This document shows positions 1 through 7,982 of a stretch of DNA of 16,506 nucleotides, in pieces. This DNA is from CAYQJV01 sp964417925 (GTDB taxonomy: Bacteria > Hydrothermota > Tepidihabitantia > B3-TA06 > CAYQJV01). A program made the translations under genes and the position numbers. Each line of letters opens with the position of its first letter. Position 1 is the stretch's first letter. The stretch lies in NCBI GenBank assembly GCA_964417925.1, contig CAYQJV010000037.1, forward strand, positions 1 through 16,506, given 5' to 3'. A model generated the notes under the pieces. It saw only the letters and a program-made list of their open reading frames with translations. It was not told the DNA's origin and searched no databases.

Positions 1-854
1 GTTGTGGGCAAATTTTTTCTAAAGTCATCCGCGATCACATCGAACCACAGGAATGTCGCTCTTGGGATGGCTTCGTAAGTGAAGAGTGCGCCTTCCTCCA
101 CAGCACCTGTCTCTGGATTTATGGCAATAGATGTCCTTACTTCAAGGTTGGAGTTGACGATCTGGGAGAAAAAGTTGTCAGGGACGAGGACGATTCTGTT
201 TTTAATGGGCTCCCATGTTTTAATTGCATCTTTTTCGTTTTTCTTTTTCAGATTATCAGGTAATTCCACTTTAACCTCTCCAGCTACTTCTACCATAAGC
301 CAGCCAAGGTTAATTGAGTCGATTTTATCCCCAGTTCTCTCCTCAGCTTTATCCTCGGTTTTCTTCTCAGTTCTATCTAAAGTCAAATATGCCTTTTCTT
401 TTTGTAGATCAGAATCCTCATCAAGTATCTTTCCATTTTTGTCCTTAATTGTGAAGCCGGCTTTTCTTAACAGCTCAAAAGTGCTTACCCACACAGGACC
501 GACCATTGAATAGACCGGAAAGAGAAGGATTCTCGCGTCCGTTATGGAAACCACACCTGAAAATGAGTTTCCACTACCTTTGCTATAGCCAAAAGTGTAA
601 CAAATTGGACAGGTTGGTCGTCCACAGTGGTTACTCTTTTCGGTCTGTCCTTGACCTGCACATGGAATCTTACCGTATCTCCTTGCAGCATAAGCTCTGA
701 TAGCCCCGTGCAGGGCAGTTCCCGGAATTTTGGGCAGTTTTGTGCCGGGTTCTCTGACGATTGTGTTGTCCACCCGACCCAGTCTCATGCCACCTGTTCC
801 GACATGGACCGGGTCAGTGGTCATGACGAGAAATCTCCACACTTTATAATTCAT
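1..854 (-). CDS. cmr4: Cmr4, type III backbone RAMP (partial, 3' end off window)
   Basis: Cmr4 is the Cas7-group subunit that forms the helical backbone of Cmr-type effector complexes and cleaves target RNA at regular intervals. The reading frame is open from the ATG at 854 to the window edge (284 codons). It opens with a RAMP strand and the motif DPVHVGTG (14-21), then RLGRVDNTIVRE (24-35). D29 aligns by motif with the catalytic aspartate known in Cmr4. The segment LPKIPGTALHGAIRA (40-54) is the usual Cas7 loop and helix. C65, C77, C82 and C85 (CGRPTCPICYTFG) form a likely zinc site. Residues near the edge (VNSNLEVRTSIAINPETGAV, then EEGALFTYE) are characteristic of Cmr4. The start is supported by AAGGAGGAGAGCG just upstream, and it overlaps the preceding nucleotidyltransferase gene by 11 bases. 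Only the C-terminal part is missing, so the family call is firm. Confidence 0.93.
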   Translation of the reverse strand, partial: MNYKVWRFLVMTTDPVHVGTGGMRLGRVDNTIVREPGTKLPKIPGTALHGAIRAYAARRYGKIPCAGQGQTEKSNHCGRPTCPICYTFGYSKGSGNSFSGVVSITDARILLFPVYSMVGPVWVSTFELLRKAGFTIKDKNGKILDEDSDLQKEKAYLTLDRTEKKTEDKAEERTGDKIDSINLGWLMVEVAGEVKVELPDNLKKKNEKDAIKTWEPIKNRIVLVPDNFFSQIVNSNLEVRTSIAINPETGAVEEGALFTYEAIPRATFLWFDVIADDFRKNLPT

Positions 855-1404
855 CGCTCTCCTCCTTGTAAATTTTTTTAAATTTCTCCCATAAATTTTC
901 GCCCAATGTTTGTGAAAAAGTCCTTAACCATTTTTGGATTAACTCAGGGTTTAAATTCTGTTTCCTGATTATTGTTCGTATATCTTCAATGTCCCTTGCT
1001 CTACCGGAAATAATTTTGTGAATTATTACATCTTCAGGAGTTGCAAACCTCACCGGATAATCATCAATTTTAAAAATTCTTGCTCTATCAATTGCCTCTT
1101 TCTCATAAGGTGTCCAGGAAAAGATAAAGTCAACCCTGAATCCAGATTCTTTGTCATAGGAAGGCAAAACCCAATGTTTATGGACAAAATCTTCGGGATT
1201 TTCCACAAGGACTTCGAGGTTCAGCTTTTTTACAATTTCAAGTATCCGATTTAATTCGGAAGGGGTCAAAGGGATCGTTATATCAATATCTCTTGTCAAT
1301 CTCGGTTCGCCATACAGGAGGACCGCCTGTCCACCAATAATCATATACGGAATTCCTGCATTATCCAGAGTTTCTGCAAGTTTAGTCAGCAGTTTTTTTG
1401 ACAT
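844..1404 (-). CDS. AbiEii-like nucleotidyltransferase embedded in the Cmr operon
   Basis: A 186-aa protein of the polymerase-beta-like nucleotidyltransferase fold, closest by eye to AbiEii/DUF6036-type proteins. The catalytic motifs look intact: GGQAVLLYGEPRLTRDIDI with G24-G25 and D39-x-D41, a third acidic residue D92 in RVDFIF, and a C-terminal HKIISGRARDIEDIR segment (129-143) typical of the AbiEii-type helix. Such enzymes transfer a nucleotide to RNA or protein and are often toxins of toxin-antitoxin pairs. The substrate here cannot be read from sequence. The gene overlaps the small upstream gene by 23 bases and the downstream cmr4 start by 11 bases, so it is translated as part of the operon. 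The ribosome binding site is weak (GGGTGGTG), which suggests coupling to the upstream gene. It is not a known Cas protein. It could be a passenger toxin module or a recruited accessory factor. Confidence 0.8.
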   Translation of the reverse strand: MSKKLLTKLAETLDNAGIPYMIIGGQAVLLYGEPRLTRDIDITIPLTPSELNRILEIVKKLNLEVLVENPEDFVHKHWVLPSYDKESGFRVDFIFSWTPYEKEAIDRARIFKIDDYPVRFATPEDVIIHKIISGRARDIEDIRTIIRKQNLNPELIQKWLRTFSQTLGENLWEKFKKIYKEESDEL

Positions 1405-1597
1405 AACCGTTCACCACCCTTGCAATTTTTATGTCAACTTCTATGCCTTCAAGTGGGTTTTTTGAAGGCCATTTCCCGACAGAGCGAGCTTGATCGATTA
1501 GCAGTTCTATGATTTTGAAGTTCTGTTCCATATCAACCGGAGTTTTTCTCTCCCACTTGGCCTCCCATTTATGCCATGATTCAGGGTTTCTTATCAT
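1382..1597 (-). CDS. Small partner protein of the nucleotidyltransferase (putative antitoxin)
   Basis: A 71-aa charged, soluble protein with no signal peptide or membrane segment. Its recognisable features are the opening RNPESWHKWE and the segment NPLEGIEVDIKIARVVNGY near the C terminus. From memory, similar small proteins precede nucleotidyltransferase genes in other thermophiles, so an antitoxin or adaptor role is likely but inferred. An in-frame ATG 12 bases upstream (1609) exists. I prefer the second ATG at 1597 because the sequence ATGGAGGCCAATATG places a GGAGG box at the right distance before it. The 23-base overlap with the next gene is typical of toxin-antitoxin pairs. The gene starts just downstream of an inverted repeat. 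Confidence 0.6.
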   Translation of the reverse strand: MIRNPESWHKWEAKWERKTPVDMEQNFKIIELLIDQARSVGKWPSKNPLEGIEVDIKIARVVNGYVKKTAD

Positions 1598-1620
1598 ATT
1601 GGCCTCCATTTAGATTTTTC

Positions 1621-1718
1621 CACACAAAGATACAGAGGGCACGGAGAGTTCCTTTTTATCCCTAACTTCCTCATAACCCTGTGCCCCTTTTTCTCTGTGT
1701 TCACCGTGTCTCCGTGTG
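1621..1718. repeat. Imperfect inverted repeat of the CTCTGTG-type, abutting csx11
   Basis: Two 26-base arms, 1621-1646 and 1693-1718, are inverted copies matching at 18 of 26 positions. Each is built from short units such as CTCTGTG, CCGTGTC and CCGTGTG. The arms enclose 46 AT-rich bases. This word pattern resembles dispersed, MITE-like repeats seen in many uncultured bacterial genomes (recalled from general knowledge, not searched). The right arm reads into the csx11 gene and supplies its last five codons and stop. The element sits between csx11 and the embedded toxin-like pair. Confidence 0.6.
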
Positions 1719-4700
1719 ATCATCAATTTTCTCCTTCATCACATGGTGGAAAAGGTAAACCGCATCGGTGAAGTAGCCACGAACTGCCATATCCGCAAGC
1801 CATTGAAGCTCATTTTTATCAGGCTTACCCCACTGCCATTGAGCATTCGCAAAGAGGTCATGACAGAATTTTTTGAAGTTCTCATCTGCAAGTGAATCAT
1901 GCGGATTTTCAAACCACTCCTCACGCTTTGTCTCAATCATTTCTCTGAGAGCGATTATCTGAGATGTGCTCAATCTGGGTTTTCCATTCTGCTTTTGTGT
2001 CATAAATTTCCAGATTTTTTCAAGGATTTCAACTTCATCCAGAAGGTAAGGCTTTGTCAGTGAGCCTTTACGCCTACCATCGTCGTCATAAGCGATTTCA
2101 AACCTGCGGGCATTGGTGTCGAGGAATTCAAAGTCAAAAGTTGCAGGGGTGAAGTAAACTCTGTCGTCTTTCTTAAGTTCTTCCACATGAACAACCCATC
2201 TGTCGTCAGCCAACCATGGATTTTTTTCGACTTCATAACATCTGGAGCAACTGGTTGGCTTATTCTTACTTCTCACAAAAACATACGGATACCAGTTATC
2301 AGGTGTAGTTCCATCTCCCATTACTGCTGGGACATACCATTTCAAAGATTTATCCCATTTTTCATTAGTTAAGTGGAGCATATACCACTCGTTGAAATGA
2401 GAGTTATTTTGAGCAAGCTCCTTTTTATCATCAGGAAGTGACGTTTTTTGTTTTACCACATCATCAACTACTTTCCATTCACTAATTAAATCCCTGAACC
2501 TATTCAGGTTGAATTCCAGCATTCTTCTGCCTGCATCTAAGATCGCTCTGAGGGGCATCTTGCGATAGGCATAGACGACGCCGATATGAAGTGGCAAACG
2601 GTTCCTAACCTTGCCCATCTCCCTTTCGTATTTGGTCTTGATGGCTTTAACGACTTCAAATGCCTTATCCGCTGGCACGATCGCCATAAAAACTTGGGGT
2701 TCAGCGAGGATGGGGATGAGGGGGGTGTAAAAGCTATCTGAAATTTCAAACACTTGTGCCTTGAAAGTTGTTATAGTTTCACTTTTCGTTCCATATTCTG
2801 GAGGAATATTCAAAGAGACGGTCTTATCATGCAAAGCATTCCTAACGAAGTCAGCAGCTTCTTTGGACAACCGCCTTTCATAATCCTCTCTGCTTTCATT
2901 CTCCCGCCGTTTTGGTAAATCCCATCCAAGGTTGCGTGCGGTATAAACTAAGTTTTCAAGGGTTATTAACCTGTTATTAGCCAGATCCCAAAGAACAGCT
3001 ATTTTGATATTGTTAAGTAACACGAGTTCGTAAGCGTGAAATTCACCTAATTTCCCATTTTGAATTATCTCCTTCGGAATTCCTCTGATTTCCAACCGTG
3101 GACCTGCTTGGCCTACAATTTTACCAGCCAGCGAGTCGCTTAGTGAAGGTTGAGAATCTACCGTGTTTTTATCACGAGAAAGCGGAGCTACATCTTCCCA
3201 GAATTTCCTTGTAGTTTTCCATATGCGGCGGAGGCGGGCGAAGGAGGGATTTTTTCTCAAAACAAAAAGTAAAAGTAATTCAGCTTTTTTATTAAAATCG
3301 TTGGGGGCAACATTTTTTGCTATGCCTTGTATATCTCTTTCATTCACGACCGCATTATAGAAATCTTGTGTATTACCATGTTTAAAAGCTTCCGGAGCAA
3401 GTTTTTTTATAAAGAAAGATTTTTTATAGGATACATTCTGCCGTAGTTCAGTCGATATTTGCGCTACTAAGTTTTGGAAAGTAGTATTTTTGGGAAATTC
3501 TTGAGCCAAAAGGGTAGAGAGTAACGAGCCTTCCAGCCAATATCTTAAGTTAAACTTCCCTACTATCAATGCAACACGACCATTTTCATCTGCTACTTCA
3601 TCTATCCAAATCGTATTATTTTTACCTCTTTTTTCCCATTCTTCGGCACTTCGCCCACGACGATAAAGACATATACGACACATTTTTCTTTGCTCAGCTT
3701 TTTCCTGAGTTGCCCATGGAGGAAACATATTCTCAATGCTTGGAATTTTCCCCTTATCTGGAAAACCAACAGGACGAATACCGCATATTGAGCAAACTTC
3801 TTTACCTTTTGTTAGGATGTTCCACCATTTTTCGCATTTTCGTGGATCAGCACTCATGTTCGGTAAGGGTTTTTCCAATAATTTACCAAGCTCAATGGCA
3901 TATCTTGAGGGCTTTGCAATCCAATTAGGCGAGAGATCTAATTGTAGTTCACCAAATAGATTTTGCTCAAATGCCGATAAAATAAGATCTTTCAAGGTCT
4001 CCCCATTGGCATTTTGCATCTCAAGTAGATTTGAAATATCTGGAACTACAAATGCACTTCCGTTCTCATCTCGATAGATTTCGTTACCTATAGGATATTC
4101 AAACTCTAATAGCCATTTTATCCTATTCAAGCTTCTGTTCAAAATATCCAATTTTGCTTTTAAATCAGGGATAGATAGGGATTGGTCAATAAATCGCATT
4201 CCATTAAAAGTTATTCTTAGAATTCGCCATTTAAGATCTCTCAAATTAGAAGGCCATTTATTTGTAAGAATCACTTGAGCCAGAGAGGCTTTCAATAGAG
4301 AAGCCACAGAAAATGCATGATCCCAGAGAGTAACATCATTCGCACTCCGGCGTGTCTCTCCAAGTGCTTTTTTGTAAGCTTTGTAAATTTCCTTGAAAAT
4401 TTGTTCTCGTGCTTTATCTGAAATTTTTTTGTTTTTTAAAATACCAGACAATAATGGATAAATTTTAGAGACAAGTTCTTTTCTCAAAGGCTCAAACCCG
4501 TCCATATTATATTGAAGGTTAATTGGTAATTTAATGTTTTCATAACCAAATGCACTGGCAATAAATGTAGAGTTTACTTTTTGTTTGGCCGTGTCTTGAA
4601 GCATACCTTTATCAATACCTGAATCTACTTGATCACATCTCGTAATAAGAGCTAAAAGACCTATTCCACTTTCTAAATTTGTGTGTCCCGAAATAAAATG

Positions 4701-4991
4701 TCCCAGGTTATTAGGAGATTGTTTAAGCTGTGAAAGGGTGTTTATCTTCAACAAATTTTGCCATTGCGAGTCTTTAAATAAGTTTGTTATGCTATGACCA
4801 AGAAAATCAGGTGTCTTGAGTATTTGTTCATGCTTAAATTTACAATCCTTAGAAAAATTTTTGTCATCACTGCACTCTACAGATTGCTGAATAATAAATT
4901 CCCGACTCAGCTTACCAATGTCATGAATTAAAGCACCTATTTCTGCTAGTATTATCTGCATTCTGTATTTCTTTAATTTATCTAAAGACAT
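1701..4991 (-). CDS. csx11: Cas10-type large subunit, Csx11-like, with degenerate cyclase palm
   Basis: A 1096-aa protein in the position of the Cas10/Cmr2 signature subunit of a type III complex. The N terminus has an HD-nuclease motif (IGALIHDIGK, H23-D24) with later histidines (GHS near 65, SGH near 102), consistent with single-stranded DNA cleavage. A zinc site follows: CSIC at 400-403 and CRIC at 438-441. A first palm-like strand is VALIVGKFNLRYWLEG (473-488). At the second palm, where active Cas10 has GGDD, the sequence reads LAEPQVFMAIVPADKA (762-777), so cyclic oligoadenylate synthesis is not expected. Another CxxC lies at 915-918. The size (over 900 aa), divergence, dead palm and Cmr neighbours fit Csx11/subtype III-C. 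An in-frame GTG lies 3 bases upstream, but GGAGGTG spaced 5 bases from the ATG at 4991 selects the ATG. The last codons come from an adjacent repeat. Confidence 0.82.
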   Translation of the reverse strand: MSLDKLKKYRMQIILAEIGALIHDIGKLSREFIIQQSVECSDDKNFSKDCKFKHEQILKTPDFLGHSITNLFKDSQWQNLLKINTLSQLKQSPNNLGHFISGHTNLESGIGLLALITRCDQVDSGIDKGMLQDTAKQKVNSTFIASAFGYENIKLPINLQYNMDGFEPLRKELVSKIYPLLSGILKNKKISDKAREQIFKEIYKAYKKALGETRRSANDVTLWDHAFSVASLLKASLAQVILTNKWPSNLRDLKWRILRITFNGMRFIDQSLSIPDLKAKLDILNRSLNRIKWLLEFEYPIGNEIYRDENGSAFVVPDISNLLEMQNANGETLKDLILSAFEQNLFGELQLDLSPNWIAKPSRYAIELGKLLEKPLPNMSADPRKCEKWWNILTKGKEVCSICGIRPVGFPDKGKIPSIENMFPPWATQEKAEQRKMCRICLYRRGRSAEEWEKRGKNNTIWIDEVADENGRVALIVGKFNLRYWLEGSLLSTLLAQEFPKNTTFQNLVAQISTELRQNVSYKKSFFIKKLAPEAFKHGNTQDFYNAVVNERDIQGIAKNVAPNDFNKKAELLLLFVLRKNPSFARLRRIWKTTRKFWEDVAPLSRDKNTVDSQPSLSDSLAGKIVGQAGPRLEIRGIPKEIIQNGKLGEFHAYELVLLNNIKIAVLWDLANNRLITLENLVYTARNLGWDLPKRRENESREDYERRLSKEAADFVRNALHDKTVSLNIPPEYGTKSETITTFKAQVFEISDSFYTPLIPILAEPQVFMAIVPADKAFEVVKAIKTKYEREMGKVRNRLPLHIGVVYAYRKMPLRAILDAGRRMLEFNLNRFRDLISEWKVVDDVVKQKTSLPDDKKELAQNNSHFNEWYMLHLTNEKWDKSLKWYVPAVMGDGTTPDNWYPYVFVRSKNKPTSCSRCYEVEKNPWLADDRWVVHVEELKKDDRVYFTPATFDFEFLDTNARRFEIAYDDDGRRKGSLTKPYLLDEVEILEKIWKFMTQKQNGKPRLSTSQIIALREMIETKREEWFENPHDSLADENFKKFCHDLFANAQWQWGKPDKNELQWLADMAVRGYFTDAVYLFHHVMKEKIDDHTETR

Positions 4992-5071
4992 CACAACACC
5001 TCCGATTTTTCTAAAATCATTTTCTGTTTACATCCATTTTGGCAGTATTTTCTTTCAAGTAGGCAGATAAT

Positions 5072-6058
5072 TTATATTGTGCCATGCCAGCTCTCCATGA
5101 AAACTTTATGTATGTGCTTAGGTTCAACTTTGACTTCATTAACATACGCCACACCATATCCACTTGATGTCTTTGCTCCGAAGCCGTATTGGGTAAGCAT
5201 TATTTTGATGCCTTTTGCCACTGCTTTGAGATCTTCTTTGGAAGTTTTCGCATCAATTTCACTCATTGGGACATAGAGCAATGTAAATGTGCCCTGTGTT
5301 CCTGCTGGCACGCATTCAAAATAGATTGGTTGCTTACCTACCCCTGTCTTTCTATCATGTGGATTGATAACTTCAAGTCCGATGCGGTCAAAGAAGGTGG
5401 GATAGAAGTAGAGGTAACCGCGAGAAAATTCTTCACTTTCAGTCTTTACATTTCCAAAAAGGCGGGTCATCTGCTTATCGTCGGTTTCATCTTCCCATGT
5501 AGTATATCCTCTCAACCTTCTCATGGCAGATCTCAACGCCCCTTTCCACTGACTTGGTGCCACATAGGGCACTTTGAAGACCCATTCTTTTTTTACAGGA
5601 TTGTCGATTATGTAAAAATCCATATCATCCTTGCTGATGTAAGGTTTTTTGAGCGTGAAATTAACCTGAATCGCCCATGAACCTCTGGGGAAGATGGAGA
5701 GGTCGGGGAGGGAGAAATGAATAGTGTCGTGAGAGTTTGTAAGATTTAAAATATCTCCCATCCATCTCAAGCGTTTACACAAAAACATTTGAAAATCACC
5801 ACGAGGATTTTTTAGGTCACCAGCGTAATACCATTTCTGAAAGCCGTTTTTACCCTTAACATAATCTTTGCACTTAGTTTTTCGAGCACATTCATCATTG
5901 CTGGAAAGCAGTTGAGCTAAAATATGCTGTCGAGCAGCCGGATCTGTAATATGTGACCACGGAACAGGTACAGAGTCATCACTTATAAATCCATCAATGA
6001 TGCGCTTTTTGTTATTTTCTGAAAACAAATCATACTCTACCCAAAATTCCTTTTTCAT
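5072..6058 (-). CDS. Cas7-group RAMP protein, Cmr6-like
   Basis: A 328-aa RAMP protein, presumably a structural subunit of the type III complex that contacts crRNA or caps the backbone. The signature region is VPYVAPSQWKGALRSAMRR (163-181), equivalent to the PxIPGSSLKGALR motif of Cas7-group proteins. It is followed by RLFG (199-202) and RGYLYFYPTFFD (213-224), the usual strand pair around the RNA-binding face. The C terminus has a glycine-rich loop, YGFGAKTSSGYG (291-302). The segment GLEVINPHDRKTGVGKQPIY (227-246) is distinctive. The roughly 120-residue N-terminal extension (C57, C63, C94) is not recognisable to me. Position and length suggest Cmr6, but a III-C-specific Cas7 subunit is equally possible. 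The start is supported by AGAAGG 5 bases upstream. It follows the MNT gene after 33 bases and precedes csx11 by 80 bases. Confidence 0.75.
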   Translation of the reverse strand: MKKEFWVEYDLFSENNKKRIIDGFISDDSVPVPWSHITDPAARQHILAQLLSSNDECARKTKCKDYVKGKNGFQKWYYAGDLKNPRGDFQMFLCKRLRWMGDILNLTNSHDTIHFSLPDLSIFPRGSWAIQVNFTLKKPYISKDDMDFYIIDNPVKKEWVFKVPYVAPSQWKGALRSAMRRLRGYTTWEDETDDKQMTRLFGNVKTESEEFSRGYLYFYPTFFDRIGLEVINPHDRKTGVGKQPIYFECVPAGTQGTFTLLYVPMSEIDAKTSKEDLKAVAKGIKIMLTQYGFGAKTSSGYGVAYVNEVKVEPKHIHKVFMESWHGTI

Positions 6059-6091
6059 GATGCCTTCTTGTGTTTTTGATGAATTTTCAAT

Positions 6092-6574
6092 CTATACTCC
6101 GCCGACGGATTCACGAGGCATCACCTCCATCAGCTTCTCAAACCAGTTAACAGGTTTGTCTCCTTGCCACACCCAAATGTATTCTTTGTCCGATGATCTT
6201 TTTCTAACCAAACCCAGTTCATTTAGTCTATTCCGCAATCTGTTCAGGAATTCTTTGGTCTTTCCTTCTGAATCGTGAAGCACCTTTCCATCCAGTGCTA
6301 TTTCGAGAGTCAGAGGCGATATGCGATTATACCATTCATCAGGAGTTAAAAGATGGAATTCAACAGGGAAATTTAAATGTGGACCTAAAAGTTTAATAAG
6401 CCACTTTTGGCGTGCTATTGGACTTTTAGGCAAGTTATGGACGACAACCAGAATATCCCAATTGCTTTCTGGACTTGCGTCTCCCCTTGCCCTTGAACCG
6501 AAAAGGACAACAGCTTCAAGTTGCTTGCCAATGGAATTCTTCAATTGCTCAACCAGATTTTTAACTTCCATCAT
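6092..6574 (-). CDS. MNT-type minimal nucleotidyltransferase, possibly inactive, within the Cmr operon
   Basis: A 160-aa minimal nucleotidyltransferase. The core motif is VLFGSRARGDASPESNWDIL (23-42). The usual first metal-binding aspartate of the DxD pair is replaced by N38, while D40 is present. The expected third acidic residue is E72 (FPVEFHLLT). Activity is therefore uncertain. The C-terminal half (WVWQGDKPVNWFEKLMEVMP) is unfamiliar and may bind a partner. MNT proteins are often antitoxins or modifiers paired with HEPN toxins, but no HEPN gene is adjacent. A TTG 15 bases upstream is in frame, but AGGAG followed by 7 bases points to the ATG at 6574. The gene overlaps the end of cmr1 by 14 bases, so it is probably co-translated with the effector subunits. 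Confidence 0.78.
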   Translation of the reverse strand: MMEVKNLVEQLKNSIGKQLEAVVLFGSRARGDASPESNWDILVVVHNLPKSPIARQKWLIKLLGPHLNFPVEFHLLTPDEWYNRISPLTLEIALDGKVLHDSEGKTKEFLNRLRNRLNELGLVRKRSSDKEYIWVWQGDKPVNWFEKLMEVMPRESVGGV

Positions 6575-7982
6575 TTTTAGTCTCCTCAAAATTCACAAGT
6601 CTTTTCAAGTAATCTTTTAGGTCTTCAGATTTACTCTTTTCCATCCAGCAAATTTTGGGGTTATTCAAGTTTATGTTTTTCCACAATTCTCCGTTTTCAG
6701 CATCCATCAAGCAGGTTTGTTTACTTTCAACCCCTACGCCAAGCCAGTTTTTCAAATGCTCAAGCACCACCTGCCGATTAACACCTCCTTCCAGTTCATC
6801 CGGTATCCATCCCCATATTCGGAATTCCCATTTATTTCGACCAATCAAATATGCGTGAGAGACATGAATCAGGGATTTCTGGTGTTCAACTTCTTCGGTG
6901 TATTTATCCTTCTGGGCATCTTTCAAAGAATTCCATTCTTTATTGCAATTGACATACTTTGCTTTTTTGCGTGGTTTCCCGTTGCAGTGCCTATGTTCTT
7001 CTGATGAAGGATAATGATCCCATACTCTTCCACATTTTTCACAAACCCATTTTTCCATAATTTTCCCGGAATCGTTTTTATGCCATAACCCATTGATAAC
7101 TCCCATCAACTGCCACCGAGCAGGAGCATTTGACTTCCCTCCGTGTGTGATTTGAGCACGAATTAAATCTCTTAAGTGATACCGGATAATCGGTGCTAAC
7201 GGCAAAACAGGCGGTTTTTCGACAAGCTTCTGAAGATACCATTCCATTTCTTTTTCGCTTTTCTTATCAAGTGGTTTTATCTGAGATTTCAGCCACTTCT
7301 CTGGATCATTGCCTTGAAAATCAATTTTTATCTTGCTAAAGAAAAAGTTTTCAATTGAAGGTAACTCTTTGGAGTAGTTGATGTTTCGTCGATTATGAAG
7401 TTCCTTTAATAGTTCAATGGCTTGTAATGCTTGCTCCACATTCAAATGAAATTTTTCAGAAGTAGCTGACACAATTCCATATCCTTGTTGAGTCTTCGGA
7501 CCTAATCCTCCCCATCTGGATATAAGTTCCATGGTCAAAAGTAAAGATTGGTATAAGTCTCTCTCGGATAAATTTTCAGGTAGGCGAAGAGTTTTAAAAG
7601 TCAAACTAATTTCCCCCATGAATCCTCTCCTAAGATACCAGCCTCGATTATCGTCAGTTACTTTTATATTTAATCGTTTTTGCCTCTCATCATTCCACCA
7701 TTCAGGACCATCTATCCTGAAGGAACGTTGTAATCCCGTTGCTCCAAATACCCTGCACACATCGCAGTATTTACCGGCGTCATCAGGACAGCGTTTCGGT
7801 ATCCCATCTTTTCCGTCCGATGTCGGATCGCACGCACTGCCCTCCAATCCCCTAACTATCGCTTCATACCACCATCGCAATGACCCGATTATTCCTGTCT
7901 CGTGGATGCGGTCCATGGTGGTATCCACGCCACCGGTCCAGAGGGGTGTTAAAGTTTTTAATTTAACTAAAAGTTCAGACAT
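6561..7982 (-). CDS. cmr1: Cmr1, type III RAMP protein
   Basis: A 473-aa tandem-RAMP protein. Cmr1 binds the 3' part of the crRNA and helps capture target RNA in Cmr complexes. The start LKTLTPLWTGGVD (8-20) and GIIGSLRWWYEAIVRGL (30-46) are classic Cmr1. CP...C.VCRVFGATG (C65, C73, C76, 78-83) is the usual cysteine cluster and FG motif. The glycine loop RWGGLGPKTQQGYG (156-169) closes the first RAMP domain. The second half carries a zinc-ribbon-like insertion: CEKC at 314-317, H330, H332, C333 and C346. The ATG overlaps the end of cas6 by 8 bases and is preceded by AGGGG. Base composition changes sharply at this junction: 65 of 120 bases are G or C at 7801-7920, against 31 of 120 at 8221-8340 inside cas6. 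Confidence 0.93.
   Translation of the reverse strand: MSELLVKLKTLTPLWTGGVDTTMDRIHETGIIGSLRWWYEAIVRGLEGSACDPTSDGKDGIPKRCPDDAGKYCDVCRVFGATGLQRSFRIDGPEWWNDERQKRLNIKVTDDNRGWYLRRGFMGEISLTFKTLRLPENLSERDLYQSLLLTMELISRWGGLGPKTQQGYGIVSATSEKFHLNVEQALQAIELLKELHNRRNINYSKELPSIENFFFSKIKIDFQGNDPEKWLKSQIKPLDKKSEKEMEWYLQKLVEKPPVLPLAPIIRYHLRDLIRAQITHGGKSNAPARWQLMGVINGLWHKNDSGKIMEKWVCEKCGRVWDHYPSSEEHRHCNGKPRKKAKYVNCNKEWNSLKDAQKDKYTEEVEHQKSLIHVSHAYLIGRNKWEFRIWGWIPDELEGGVNRQVVLEHLKNWLGVGVESKQTCLMDAENGELWKNINLNNPKICWMEKSKSEDLKDYLKRLVNFEETKNDGS

Noticed and set aside
79..513. Plus-strand open frame of 144 codons over cmr4
   Set aside because: It is antisense to a continuous, well-recognised Cmr4 frame and has low-complexity Ser/Phe-rich translation without a ribosome binding site.
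3569..4077. Plus-strand open frames of 113-119 codons over csx11
   Set aside because: They lie opposite the Csx11 coding frame and show no family features.
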